Assembly (NCBI GenBank): GCA_018652265.1
Contig: JABICL010000002.1
Span: 1 to 64,000 of the forward strand
Reading direction: 5' to 3'
DNA from: Candidatus Peribacteria bacterium
GTDB lineage: Bacteria > Patescibacteriota > Gracilibacteria > Peribacterales > Peribacteraceae
Length of the DNA stretch: 64,000 nt
The translations under genes were made by a program, and so were the position numbers. Below the pieces are notes generated by a model. The model searched no databases. It was given only the letters and a program-made list of their open reading frames with translations, and was not told the DNA's origin. Of the stretch, positions 36,719 to 47,145 are shown piece by piece (position 1 is the first letter of the stretch; each line of letters opens with the position of its first letter).

Positions 36719-38455
36719 ATGATGCCCAAGAAGAACATAACTCCGCTTACAGTCGCCTACTTCACAATGGAAATAGGTCTAGATAGTAAGATTCCTACAT
36801 ATGCTGGAGGACTCGGGATGCTCGCTGCAGACATAATGAGATCATGCACAGATATGCAAATTCCATCCGCCTGCGTATCTATATGTTGGCAACATGGATA
36901 TCTAAAACAAAAAATTGCTCTAGATGGGACACAGGCATACGAAGAATTTTCCTGGAAGCCAAGCAAGTTCATGAAGAAGTTAAAAGAGAAGGTTGTTATA
37001 AAACTCGATGGACGAGATGTATATGTTGGAGGATGGCAATATGACCTAAAGCCTCTCAACTCGTCGCGCTTTTCTCGAGCTTTCACCAACGGCGAAAGTC
37101 GAGAGGCAACGCGACTCGCTCGAGGAAAGTCTGTTCCTATAATTTTTCTAGATACAAACTTAGAAGAAAATTCAGAAGAAGACAGAGGTATTACCAGGCA
37201 ACTATATGGTGGTGATGGAAATGATCGACTCAAACAAGAGGCAGTTCTAGGAATAGGTGGAGTGAAAATGCTTAGAGCTCTCGGATACAAAGATATAAAT
37301 ACATTCCACATGAACGAAGGGCATGCTGCGCTTCTTACATTGGAATTGCTTAGAGAAAGAGACTACAAAGATGAAGAAGTACGAAAAGCTTGTGCATTCA
37401 CTACTCATACCCCAGTGCCTGCAGGGCATGATCACTTCGATTACGAAATGGCCCATAGAATTCTAGGAGACATGATTCCATGGCACATAAAAGATATAGC
37501 TGGGAATGATAATTTATCTATGACTCATCTTGCCATGCACTTGAGCCATTACACATGTGGCGTATCCAAGATACATGGAGAGGTATCACGAAATATGTTC
37601 CCCGGAGAAAAAATAGATTCTATAACCAATGGCGTTCATATAAATACTTGGATCTCTACTGAGATGAAAAAGGTTTTCAGCAAATTCGCAAAAGGCTGGG
37701 AAGAAAATCCAAAAATTCTTTCAGAGAAATGTAGAGATATTCCAGATGAAGCATTATGGAATGCTCACATGAAAGCGAAAGATAGACTTATAAAAGAAGT
37801 AAACAAACACACTGTCACACCATTTGATAGTGAACATCTTACAATCTCTAGCGCACGCCGTGTGGTTTCTTATAAGCGCCCTGAACTTCTGTACAAGAAT
37901 CTAATAAGACTTAGAGATGCTTGCCAGGGCAACGTACAAATTATTCATGCAGGCAACGCTCATCCAGCAGACGCATTTGGCCAAAGCGTTATAAAAAGAA
38001 TGATAGAAAGATCAAAAGAGCTTAGAGATTGTGTAAGAATCGTATATCTAGAAAACTATAATCCAGAACTAGCAAAACTTCTCGTACAAGGAACAGACGT
38101 ATGGCTAAACACTCCCACAAGATTGCATGAAGCATCTGGAACATCAGGAATGAAAGCCTGTCTAAATGGTGCGCTTAATCTTTCTACACTAGATGGATGG
38201 TGGGCAGAAGCATACGAGATAGATCCAGAAGCAGGATGGAGAATAGGTCCACTTGCAAATGCTGCAGGAGTAGAAGATCACACAAAAGTAGATGCAGAAG
38301 ATCTCTACACTCAGCTTCAGTTCCAAGTAGTACCCGAATACTACTACAGCGGAAGAGAGCGTTGGATTCGTAGAATGAAGAGAGCAATAGGACTAATTGG
38401 ATACTTTAATACGAATAGGTGTGTGGAGGAATATATTAAGAAAGCTTGGAGCTAG
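36719..38455 (+). CDS. glgP: alpha-glucan (glycogen/maltodextrin) phosphorylase, short form
   Basis: VAYFTMEIGLDSKIPTYAGGLGMLAADIMRS, THTPVPAGHDHF, PTRLHEASGTSGMKACLNGALNLSTLDGWWAE (PLP site). Contains an in-frame Family-1 insertion. Confidence 0.94.
   Translation: MMPKKNITPLTVAYFTMEIGLDSKIPTYAGGLGMLAADIMRSCTDMQIPSACVSICWQHGYLKQKIALDGTQAYEEFSWKPSKFMKKLKEKVVIKLDGRDVYVGGWQYDLKPLNSSRFSRAFTNGESREATRLARGKSVPIIFLDTNLEENSEEDRGITRQLYGGDGNDRLKQEAVLGIGGVKMLRALGYKDINTFHMNEGHAALLTLELLRERDYKDEEVRKACAFTTHTPVPAGHDHFDYEMAHRILGDMIPWHIKDIAGNDNLSMTHLAMHLSHYTCGVSKIHGEVSRNMFPGEKIDSITNGVHINTWISTEMKKVFSKFAKGWEENPKILSEKCRDIPDEALWNAHMKAKDRLIKEVNKHTVTPFDSEHLTISSARRVVSYKRPELLYKNLIRLRDACQGNVQIIHAGNAHPADAFGQSVIKRMIERSKELRDCVRIVYLENYNPELAKLLVQGTDVWLNTPTRLHEASGTSGMKACLNGALNLSTLDGWWAEAYEIDPEAGWRIGPLANAAGVEDHTKVDAEDLYTQLQFQVVPEYYYSGRERWIRRMKRAIGLIGYFNTNRCVEEYIKKAWS
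37051..37130. repeat. Family-1 palindromic element (short form) inside glgP
   Basis: gcctctcaactcgtcgcgcttttctcgagcTTTCaccaacgGCGAAAgtcgagaggcaacgcgactcgctcgaggaaag. Confidence 0.88.
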
Positions 38456-38610
38456 CTTTTCTTACTCGGTAGCTTTTCGTCTCGGCGCGCCATTCTGTGA
38501 GACATCGCGAGAGTGAGTCGGATGAGTTCCCATGCAAAGCATGGTGAACTCGATGCGACGAGTGAACCTAGATGTCTCACAGAATTGGCAAGTCGAGTAA
38601 GATAAAGCTA
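38453..38610. repeat. 158-bp multi-stem palindrome filling the glgP/rmuC convergent gap
   Basis: TAGCTTTtCTTACTCG...CCATTCTGTGAGACATC...GTTCcCATGCaaaGCATGgtGAAC...GATGTCTCACAGAATTGG...CGAGTAAGAtAAAGCTA. Confidence 0.85.
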
Positions 38611-39735
38611 CTACTTATTTAAATCTATAGCTGCTCGCGGCTTTGTAAGTTCCTGAACAACTTTCTTCCTTTCTTCTTTACTAGAAATCAGTCTTTTTAT
38701 ATCCGATGACTTAAATGTAGGAAGTCTCATCTTTGATTTTTTTAATTCAACTTCTTGCATAAGTTCTGGATGAAGCTTTTCAACATCTTCTATTACATCC
38801 ACTCCTTTCTGAGCCATCATAATATCCCAAGCATTCCTTTCGTTTACATGATAATCGAGCTTCGCGATAAGATTCACAATGTTTTCACGCTCCTGTGGAT
38901 CAAACTGTTCTGCTAATTCGTAATTTGTAATTTTCTTTAGAGAAGAAATTATCGGTGCAAGCCCCTCTGGTGAAACTATGAAGAATGTAAAACCATTTTC
39001 GAAAAAAATATGCTCCTTGAGCATAGAAATTGCATCAGTTGGAACCACCAAAAATATAGATGCATAAATATCACTTCTGCCTTTTGCTTTTTCAGCAGTT
39101 TTCTTTACCTGCTCTCTTATATAAATCTTTATATCCTGAGAACGAGATACTTTTGCATCGAACACTATGTACTGTCCCAGAAAATCTATCATAAAATCTG
39201 GCTTAAACTTGCCATCGAATCCTTCTGGAAGATCATTGTTATCGTAAGTTGTAAATTGATATTGTGGCTTCTTACAAATATCAGAAAGAAGTGAAACAAC
39301 TGTATTTTCGTGCTCCGCCCATATCCTATCTCGTGTTTCCAGAGCTTGTTTCTGCCTTTCTTCGTCTTCTCTTATCACTCTTTCTCTTTCTTCTGCCAAA
39401 CTCTTCTTCGCAGCATTCAGTTGTACAATATTATCTTCCAATTCTTTTTCGCGACTCTCTTGTCTAGCCTCAAAATCAGAGACTCTCTTCTTCAGATCAT
39501 CTCTTTCATATTGCACAGCCTTCGCATCTGCCTCCAAGTCCTTGTACCTTGCGAAAAGCTCTTTGCTCTTTCCAGATAATTCATCTTTCGCAGATCTTTC
39601 TTTCGAAAGCTGCTCATTCAAACTTCCCACTTCTTTATTTAGCTTTTCATCATCTTGCTTTTTACCGGAAATAGAAGGCCTTACAACTTGTAAGAAAATA
39701 ATAATTCCAATACCAAAAATAACAATTAGTTCCAT
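38611..39735 (-). CDS. rmuC: RmuC-family DNA recombination protein
   Basis: N-terminal TM, long coiled coil, PDFMIDFLGQYIVFDAKVSRSQDIKIYIREQVKKTAEKAKGRSDIYASIFLVVPTDAI. Confidence 0.85.
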   Translation of the reverse strand: MELIVIFGIGIIIFLQVVRPSISGKKQDDEKLNKEVGSLNEQLSKERSAKDELSGKSKELFARYKDLEADAKAVQYERDDLKKRVSDFEARQESREKELEDNIVQLNAAKKSLAEERERVIREDEERQKQALETRDRIWAEHENTVVSLLSDICKKPQYQFTTYDNNDLPEGFDGKFKPDFMIDFLGQYIVFDAKVSRSQDIKIYIREQVKKTAEKAKGRSDIYASIFLVVPTDAISMLKEHIFFENGFTFFIVSPEGLAPIISSLKKITNYELAEQFDPQERENIVNLIAKLDYHVNERNAWDIMMAQKGVDVIEDVEKLHPELMQEVELKKSKMRLPTFKSSDIKRLISSKEERKKVVQELTKPRAAIDLNK

Positions 39736-39795
39736 AGGGTGGATGATAGCACATGGTGGATGAGTGTCCACCTTATTTTAAAATCAATATGGATT

Positions 39796-42700
39796 TTACT
39801 CGGAGAACCTATCCTGATTTTCGATGAACCAACTCTGAATACTTACAGCATCATCTTGACTCAAATATCCTTTACCTGCTGATTCTTTACGCAATTTGCC
39901 CAAAAGCTGTTGCAAGAATTCCCTCTTCTTATCAGAGGATTTGTACATATTCTTAATATTTTGCAATAAGTGCATTCTCCATGACCTTCCGGAAGTAACC
40001 TCTGAAGGGAACAAGGAAACAACACGAGCAAGAGACTTATCACTAGGCGTTGTTAAAATATGCTCAAGAAGATCTGCATTTTCATTTTTATCTGCATCTA
40101 GTTCACTCGCATCATAGATGCTAAATTCTATTTCTTCTCCCGAATTTTTACGAGCCATAAATCTGTGTGTACTTTCCGGTGATGTCCTTACTACAGTTCC
40201 ACTGACTCCATCCAAATTACTAGGATCTTTTCTTGTGTGTTCACGGAAAAAATGAATAGGCAGCGTGTGAGACACGTCCCTTACAATCCATCCTTCGTGC
40301 TGCATAACAGGATCATATCCATTAATTCGTACAAATGAATCTGGATTTTTCTCCATTGCGGATATTTCATCGCTCACAGGAGTAAGCTTTTCATCTTCGT
40401 CTGAATGCCTACGGCTTTCCACGCTTGCATTAGCAATTTCTCCCAATTCATCTTCTCTGGAATGCATATCTTCTATTGCCTGTTTTGTCATAGACTCATG
40501 TAATTCACCTGGAGACTCTGCAAGAAATATGCTTTCTATTTTCTGCATATAGTCATTGTATTTTTCTATGGTTATAGATCTATTCTCTATCTCTTCCAAT
40601 AGTAAACTACTCGCTTGCTCTAGCGCTCCTTGTCTTAATTTTTGTATATCCTCTACGTGCGGTATTTTGTTTCTTGCATGAACAAAATCCACATAAATTT
40701 TCATTTGCAGACTACTTGCTGCTGCAGCTCTTCTGTCATTTGCCATATCTATATCACTTAGATGTTTTAATGGCTCATACTCATATTTGTATTGCCCCAT
40801 TATTTCTCTTGTTTTCTCGGGATTCGATCTAATATCTAATTCTGTTAAATCAATATTTCGATCTGAACCATCCAGTGCATTATATTCGATAACAGCAGGA
40901 ACACCTTTCTTTTCATACTCTTTTCTCATGCTCATTAGTTCGGCATATGTATCAGCAGAAACTAACATTTTATTGTATGTAGAATCAAAATCTCCATGCG
41001 TGACCTTTTCCACAAACACCACTTTGTCACTAGTCATCTCACTTATTCTTGCCTCATATTGATTTTCAGATTCATCATTTCGCTTTGGAAAAGATGCGAG
41101 TGTAGTTTGTTTGAAATATCCACGGAACATTTCTTCTCTAAGACCAGCGTTGTGATCTTCTATTCTATCAATTCTCTCATCAGTTTTTCCCTGACTTTCA
41201 AACCATCCAATAACTCTTGGCGTACCAAATCCTGCACTTCTTCCTCTGGAATCCATCTCGCCTATTGTTTCTTCTATTTCTTTTAGTGTTCGCGCTCCAG
41301 GTACCTTACTCCAATCAGACGCATCCTTTGACCACTCTGCAAGTTCAGTACGAACATCGTAAGCATAATTACCGGCATATCCTATAGTAGAAGCAATCGC
41401 GATTGGACCAAGTATAGATCCAGCCAGAGTAGAAAAAGCAGCAGATGGAGTGAGGCCAAATACAGCAGCATCCGCTATCAAAGTCTGCGCAAGGGCATTA
41501 TGTCTTTGCTCGAGCTGGATTTTTACCTGAGGATTCGTTTCTTCTTCAATTTCCTTACGGCTATCAACCAGCATATCTGCACTCATAAGTATATAAACAA
41601 CTCCTCCTACATTCCCCGCACGCCTCAAGAATTTAGACTGTGCAATTTTCTGCTCTGCAGCAGCTAAACTTTTCGACAATTTCTCTCTAAGAGCAGAATT
41701 CTTCACTGCCTGAACTACACCTCTTACCTTATTTATACTTCTCATATTTCTTATTTTCCTAAACACACTCACTCTTTCTGCTGGCGGAGGCTTGGCACTT
41801 GCTTCTGGGGCAGACTCTACGGCAAATGGATCCCCGCCTTTTGCCACATCACTGTAAGTAGCCCCTCTTGTTCTGATTCTATGCTGTTCAGGATAAGGAG
41901 CACTTGCCTCATAAGGCGTAGGACGAGGCGCAGTCTTGGAACGAAAACCTGTAGATTCATCTGCAGCTAACTTTTCAAAAATATTTGAAGCTTTTTCTTC
42001 TAGCCAAGTTATAGGCTTGCGAACAAAACTATATACACGGCCAGCAGTTCTAGTTGGCAATGGATTCAATCTTCCTCCTGGCTTACGAATATGTTCAAAT
42101 GCTCTTCTTAACTTCTTGTTTCCCTCTTCCATAAATTCACTTGCAAGATCTGCAATTTCAGTTGCCCCTTTTGATTCAGCACACTCTACAAGCAACTTCC
42201 ATTTTGGATAACTGTGTGGAGTGGATTCGCATGCTTTTAATCTTCTCAGCATATCCACATCTTTACTATTCAACACTTTGTCATGCAATTTTTCATATAT
42301 TTCAAAAGCCGTTGTCATATCTGTATGATTAGGAGCGCCTAATAATCTGTGCAATCCTTGAAATCTTCTAGTGCTAGCTATGTTTGCATTTGTTTTTAAA
42401 GATGTAACTATTTGATTCACCTCTGGAGTTCTAAATTTATGTATAACACGAGCTATCTCTGCACCAAGTACGGATCCTGCCAACCATGACTTCGGAAAAT
42501 TTACCATACTAGCAACTGAACCTCCAAGTCCTGCATAAATACTTCCCATCAATGCTCTTGCCCCCTTTTTAAAGGTAAAAGAAAACATTTTATGAACCAA
42601 ATCCTTAGATCCTTGCAATGATTTTGATATTTTTTGTCTTTCTTCTTCTGTTTCGGCCCACTGACTTTCTAATTCATCAAAAGATTCACTACTAAATTTA

Positions 42701-44475
42701 GCAGCAGCAAGCTGCATTGCCTTCTGCGTATAATAGTATGGTGCATACCACTTTTTGGACTCTTCTTTGTGAAGATATTTCAAAACCTCAGCCTGCATAA
42801 GAATAGGGCCAGCAGGATTACCATTCATAATAAATCTGTGATACATAAACAAGCTAACAGCATTGCTAAATGGCATCCTATTTAGCAAGATACTTCTCAC
42901 ATGATCAGAATCTGAATGCCCATTTTCTCTTTCTCCCACAAAAACACCATGGAAAAGCGGGAGCATAAATTCATGCACCCTACTATCTTCGGATCTGATG
43001 TGATTAGTAACTTCACGCAAAACAATTAGCAAAATTTTTCTTTCTGGATCATTCTCTTTGCCTACTGCATTATTTATCCAATCACTAAACTCCACAAGAG
43101 AAATATCTCCCTTCTCTGCAGAGAGCTTTATGGTTTCAGAAAATATTTTTGCTTTGTTTATTTTTTCCCATCCATCAGGCAATTGTCCTCCCTTGTATAA
43201 TTCTTCAACAGCTTCTTCATATTCTCGACTTATTGCAGGATCTTTTGCAACATATTCCATCAAATCAAAGCTCATAATCTTCTTTAGATCCAATCCACTA
43301 CTACCAATATGGTCATTTAGCATTCCAATAGAGATATATCCTTTCAACATTATTTCTAAAAATTCCTTCAAATTCGTATCCTTCAAATCTTCATCTGTCA
43401 TTTCACATCTATCTCTCTGCTCTTTACAAAAACTATGCATAAATACTTTTGCGCGAGTTCTCATTTTTTCATCTGTACCTTCTCCACTAGGCATTTGTAT
43501 ATGTCCCTGCACTATATCTAGTATTTTTACTTCTCTATTTCTATCCAATAAATCCTGTAATTGCTCCAACTGAATTCCAGAATTATCATTAAAAGCAAGT
43601 ATCCCTCTAGCAAAATGTCCATATACAACATTCTTACTTAATTCAATTGCATCCTCTTTTCTGCTTGGTGAATCTTCTACATTTGTGTCTCTCTCTTCAT
43701 CATCTGCCTTCTCGCTTCTTTTTTCTTCCATTTCTTTACCACTAAGAACTATCTCGAGTTTGGCAATTCTAGCTTTTGCCTTAGCAAGTTCTTCGCCACT
43801 CAAAGAACTAATTTTTGACTGCAATTTGGCTAATTCCTGTTTCAATTTCCACTTTTGCAAAGCAGTTATACCAACATATGACAAAGCGGCAGCTGCAGAT
43901 ATCCCCACAGTCCATTTAACACCAGTCCACAAACGACCAAGAATACTTTTTGTTTTTTTGATTCCATCACCTGCTTTTTTCTTACCAAACTTCCACGCAA
44001 CTATGCCAAATACTAATGCTGCTGCTGCAACTCCAGATCCAGCTATTGCTACAACTCTTTTTTTCTCTTGATCAGAAAGCTTATCCCACCAGCCTAGCTT
44101 TTTTTCTGTCTTATTTACCAAGGATGCTTCAACTGAAGATTTAAATTCCTTTAATCTTTTATGTGTTTCTTGAGATAAAAATTCTCGTTGCCATGCTTCC
44201 TTAAATACATCTGGTGCTACTAACCCCTCCTCTATTCTTTTACTAAGCTCCTCTAGCTCCTTTTCTTTCAGAAGTTTTACTTCTTCTGAAAGAAACATGC
44301 GAATTTCGCTATCGTCCTTTTTGTGGACCTCAGAATCACGAAACTCATCCAGAAATTTATCTACAGCTTCGATAGTCTTTTCTGAGCTTCTTGGTTCAGC
44401 TTCTAATTTATTTTGATATGCACATCTATATTCTTTGTATGTGAGGCCTTGCCAATCATTTCTTTCTAAGAACAT
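39796..44475 (-). CDS. very large membrane-associated hypothetical protein (1559 aa)
   Basis: Uninterrupted ORF; several hydrophobic segments (VVAIAGSGVAAAALVFGIVAWKF, ALMGSIYAGLGGSVASMV, LAGSILGPIAIASTIGYAG) in a charged helical background. No recognised domain. Confidence 0.85.
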   Translation of the reverse strand: MFLERNDWQGLTYKEYRCAYQNKLEAEPRSSEKTIEAVDKFLDEFRDSEVHKKDDSEIRMFLSEEVKLLKEKELEELSKRIEEGLVAPDVFKEAWQREFLSQETHKRLKEFKSSVEASLVNKTEKKLGWWDKLSDQEKKRVVAIAGSGVAAAALVFGIVAWKFGKKKAGDGIKKTKSILGRLWTGVKWTVGISAAAALSYVGITALQKWKLKQELAKLQSKISSLSGEELAKAKARIAKLEIVLSGKEMEEKRSEKADDEERDTNVEDSPSRKEDAIELSKNVVYGHFARGILAFNDNSGIQLEQLQDLLDRNREVKILDIVQGHIQMPSGEGTDEKMRTRAKVFMHSFCKEQRDRCEMTDEDLKDTNLKEFLEIMLKGYISIGMLNDHIGSSGLDLKKIMSFDLMEYVAKDPAISREYEEAVEELYKGGQLPDGWEKINKAKIFSETIKLSAEKGDISLVEFSDWINNAVGKENDPERKILLIVLREVTNHIRSEDSRVHEFMLPLFHGVFVGERENGHSDSDHVRSILLNRMPFSNAVSLFMYHRFIMNGNPAGPILMQAEVLKYLHKEESKKWYAPYYYTQKAMQLAAAKFSSESFDELESQWAETEEERQKISKSLQGSKDLVHKMFSFTFKKGARALMGSIYAGLGGSVASMVNFPKSWLAGSVLGAEIARVIHKFRTPEVNQIVTSLKTNANIASTRRFQGLHRLLGAPNHTDMTTAFEIYEKLHDKVLNSKDVDMLRRLKACESTPHSYPKWKLLVECAESKGATEIADLASEFMEEGNKKLRRAFEHIRKPGGRLNPLPTRTAGRVYSFVRKPITWLEEKASNIFEKLAADESTGFRSKTAPRPTPYEASAPYPEQHRIRTRGATYSDVAKGGDPFAVESAPEASAKPPPAERVSVFRKIRNMRSINKVRGVVQAVKNSALREKLSKSLAAAEQKIAQSKFLRRAGNVGGVVYILMSADMLVDSRKEIEEETNPQVKIQLEQRHNALAQTLIADAAVFGLTPSAAFSTLAGSILGPIAIASTIGYAGNYAYDVRTELAEWSKDASDWSKVPGARTLKEIEETIGEMDSRGRSAGFGTPRVIGWFESQGKTDERIDRIEDHNAGLREEMFRGYFKQTTLASFPKRNDESENQYEARISEMTSDKVVFVEKVTHGDFDSTYNKMLVSADTYAELMSMRKEYEKKGVPAVIEYNALDGSDRNIDLTELDIRSNPEKTREIMGQYKYEYEPLKHLSDIDMANDRRAAAASSLQMKIYVDFVHARNKIPHVEDIQKLRQGALEQASSLLLEEIENRSITIEKYNDYMQKIESIFLAESPGELHESMTKQAIEDMHSREDELGEIANASVESRRHSDEDEKLTPVSDEISAMEKNPDSFVRINGYDPVMQHEGWIVRDVSHTLPIHFFREHTRKDPSNLDGVSGTVVRTSPESTHRFMARKNSGEEIEFSIYDASELDADKNENADLLEHILTTPSDKSLARVVSLFPSEVTSGRSWRMHLLQNIKNMYKSSDKKREFLQQLLGKLRKESAGKGYLSQDDAVSIQSWFIENQDRFSE

Positions 44476-44478
44476 GTT

Positions 44479-44976
44479 TTAAACTGCAGCAAATGAATGA
44501 GATGGACTACGTCCGGCATTACGATTTCTTAAATTACTATCTATAGCTGAGCGCACTCCACCAATAACTGCAGCAACTCCATTAATAGGCAACATTCCTA
44601 GAGCTCTACCAATAAGAATAATAGTCTCATTAGCAAATTTGAGAATTGGCTCGCCTGCAGTTTTTACTACTCTCTGCGGAACATTTAGAGCCCACGTCAT
44701 TGCACCATGAAACTTACCTCTTTCAGCTTCTATTAGTTTTCCAGAGATAACACTCTCAGTAAATATGCGCAAATCTTCCTGATCACCATCAGAGAGACTG
44801 CCATAAAATTCTTCCAGTTTTCTTTTTACTTCAACAATATCTTCTTTATTCATTCCTCCTTTTTGCACCCTTCTAACAACATCGTCCAGCTCACGAGTGA
44901 TGTTCAAATATAACTTAACATGTTGTGGCATTTCATTGTTTCCTTCTGCGCCATTTGATTGTGTATTTGATAACAT
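44479..44976 (-). CDS. hypothetical protein, operon partner of the 1559-aa protein
   Basis: 165 aa; 3-bp gap to the downstream gene. Confidence 0.75.
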   Translation of the reverse strand: MLSNTQSNGAEGNNEMPQHVKLYLNITRELDDVVRRVQKGGMNKEDIVEVKRKLEEFYGSLSDGDQEDLRIFTESVISGKLIEAERGKFHGAMTWALNVPQRVVKTAGEPILKFANETIILIGRALGMLPINGVAAVIGGVRSAIDSNLRNRNAGRSPSHSFAAV

Positions 44977-45903
44977 TTATTTGCCAAAGAAAGAAAATAT
45001 GTCTGGCATTTTGAAACTCGACTTTTTATTTTTATTAAAAGATCCCTTATCTTTTTTTTGTGGAAGACGTTTTTCAAAAATACCAGTTAGAGTTGTCACA
45101 TTGTCTTTACCAGTATCAATATGTTTTTTGTAATCATTTAAATATGTTTCCCGAACAAATTTCTCTAATGTAAAAGATTTGTTTATCAATTTTACTTCCT
45201 CCGGAGATTTGTCTTTTATTTCTACGCCTCTCGCCCCTATGAATTCCAAATAAACTTTATCATAAGCATCTTTATCCTTTTCTGATTCCTCCACTAAATA
45301 TAAAGGAATCTTTTTTTTCTCAAAAAATCCACCTACAGCTTCTCTAAGCTCAGCAACACTGAACCATTCTTTGTGTAAGTCTTCTAACTTACTTATTTGC
45401 TCTCTATCTTTAGGCTTGAACCATTTGAGCAAAGAAATATATGAATTGAGAATCATTCCCGCTAATGCGCTTTTCTTTACGCCCTCTATAATTTTCATTA
45501 TTGGGTTTGTGCTTTCCTTCTCTTCAGATTCTGAAGGCAACTCTACTTCTTTCTTCCAATCATCCGTACTATCTACTTGTTGTATCTCATTCAAAATTGT
45601 ACCAAGGTCCTCTATATCTGTTTTGTGCTCTTCTTGTTCTGCAACCGATTCCAAAGTTTGTTTTCCTCTTTCCAAAATCTCAGAAGCTCTTTTCTTTTGA
45701 TCAGGAGTAAGAGTATCTATATTTTTAACAAGCTCTTCTTTCTTTTCACGAATCTCTTCCATTGCACTTTTTCTATCATCCAAAAAATCGGAAGTCAGAT
45801 CATTGGTTGCTTCATCCAAATCAGATATATGACCTTCAATAGATCCATCTAAAAATATCAATCTTTTTTCTCTCTCAAAGTGAGAATTTTCTGGATAAAA
45901 CAT
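44977..45903 (-). CDS. hypothetical coiled-coil protein, same operon
   Basis: 308 aa; abuts the next gene with no gap. Confidence 0.75.
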   Translation of the reverse strand: MFYPENSHFEREKRLIFLDGSIEGHISDLDEATNDLTSDFLDDRKSAMEEIREKKEELVKNIDTLTPDQKKRASEILERGKQTLESVAEQEEHKTDIEDLGTILNEIQQVDSTDDWKKEVELPSESEEKESTNPIMKIIEGVKKSALAGMILNSYISLLKWFKPKDREQISKLEDLHKEWFSVAELREAVGGFFEKKKIPLYLVEESEKDKDAYDKVYLEFIGARGVEIKDKSPEEVKLINKSFTLEKFVRETYLNDYKKHIDTGKDNVTTLTGIFEKRLPQKKDKGSFNKNKKSSFKMPDIFSFFGK

Positions 45904-46039
45904 GATATTTTTTTGTATTTATATTTATCTTTATTATACAACAATTCCGCCTTTTTTGGAACCCTCAATTTTATTTAAATCTTGGCTTAGCATAGCCAAA
46001 AATAGCCATTACAAAGTAATAAACTGCCGATGATCCTTA

Positions 46040-46660
46040 TCATCCTTTCTTCCTATTCCACGTCATGTTCCGCACAACTCCCAAAGGAACTGAAACAGGG
46101 GAAATAACACCACGTACCATAGTTCCCAATGTGCCTGGCTTTTTGCCATTTTTCTTATGCCAAACAAAGTTGTGAAGCAGGCCAAATGGATATAATGATG
46201 CACCAGCAATTGCACCATTAACTAGTGATGGAGCAGCTAACGCTAGACCTGCAATTCCAGTGTTTGCATACGTCATTGCACCAATGCCCCCTGCAATCGC
46301 AACAGAGCCAGCAGCACTTTTCAAGACACCACTTGTAACTTCATGTGGCGTGTAATTAACTGAAGAATCTGAATTTGTAATACTAGATTTTTGTATTGGT
46401 TCAGAATTATCACTCTGATTAGAAATATTACTATCTGATTTTGTTTCATTATCTCTATCGGGAACATCATAAATAGTATCAGTATATGTTGGTTCTTGCA
46501 CCATTTCTGCACCTACAATATTTGTTACTTGCTCATTTGTATTTGCAACATTATCTTGAACATTAGAAACGTCTACCTCAGAAACTAATAGCTCAGTATC
46601 TTCAACAGAGCCAAGCTGTTTTTCTATGTTTGTGTTTTCCATACGTATATTATACAACAT
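46040..46660 (-). CDS. hypothetical protein, acidic N-terminus and hydrophobic C-terminal half
   Basis: 206 aa; same strand, upstream of the 308-aa gene. Confidence 0.65.
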   Translation of the reverse strand: MLYNIRMENTNIEKQLGSVEDTELLVSEVDVSNVQDNVANTNEQVTNIVGAEMVQEPTYTDTIYDVPDRDNETKSDSNISNQSDNSEPIQKSSITNSDSSVNYTPHEVTSGVLKSAAGSVAIAGGIGAMTYANTGIAGLALAAPSLVNGAIAGASLYPFGLLHNFVWHKKNGKKPGTLGTMVRGVISPVSVPLGVVRNMTWNRKKG

Positions 46661-46680
46661 TTCCGGGTTTTCTGGAACCC

Positions 46681-47145
46681 CTATTTGTGGTGATAACTCC
46701 CTCCTCTAGATAAGTCTAAAGCTCTGTATAACCCCTCTAAGAACACAATTCTTACAAGTTCATGAGGTAAGGTAAGAGACCCCAAGCACATACACATATC
46801 CGCCCTTTCTTTCACTCTGTCATCAAACCCATATGCGCCTCCTATTACAAATGTAACTGGCTTACCTATGTCATTTTGATCACTCAAAATTTTTGCAAAA
46901 TCTTCTGTATTCAGATTTTTTCCAGTCTCATCTAGAGCTACTACAAATTCATCATCTCGTAATGATTTAAGAAGTCTTTCTGTTTCTTCGCATGATTGTT
47001 TACTCGGATCTTTTTCTTTACTAGGAGAAAGTTCTACTATTTCTAAATCCACAAATCTACTTATTCGTTTTTTGTATTCATCTAAGCCTTCCTGAACCCA
47101 AGAGATTTTTATCTTGCCGACTGTTATAAGTCTTACTTTTTGCAT
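46681..47145 (-). CDS. rlmH: 23S rRNA (pseudouridine1915-N3)-methyltransferase RlmH
   Basis: MQKVRLITVGKIK...FVIGGAYGFDDRVKERADMCMCLGSLTLPHELVRIVFLEGLYRA. Confidence 0.93.
   Translation of the reverse strand: MQKVRLITVGKIKISWVQEGLDEYKKRISRFVDLEIVELSPSKEKDPSKQSCEETERLLKSLRDDEFVVALDETGKNLNTEDFAKILSDQNDIGKPVTFVIGGAYGFDDRVKERADMCMCLGSLTLPHELVRIVFLEGLYRALDLSRGGSYHHK

Noticed and set aside
46683-46700. Second TrmB-like site (ttgtggtgataact shared with 24904)
   Set aside because: It lies in the rlmH C-terminal coding sequence (GGSYHHK*) and lacks the palindromic second half; probably coincidence.
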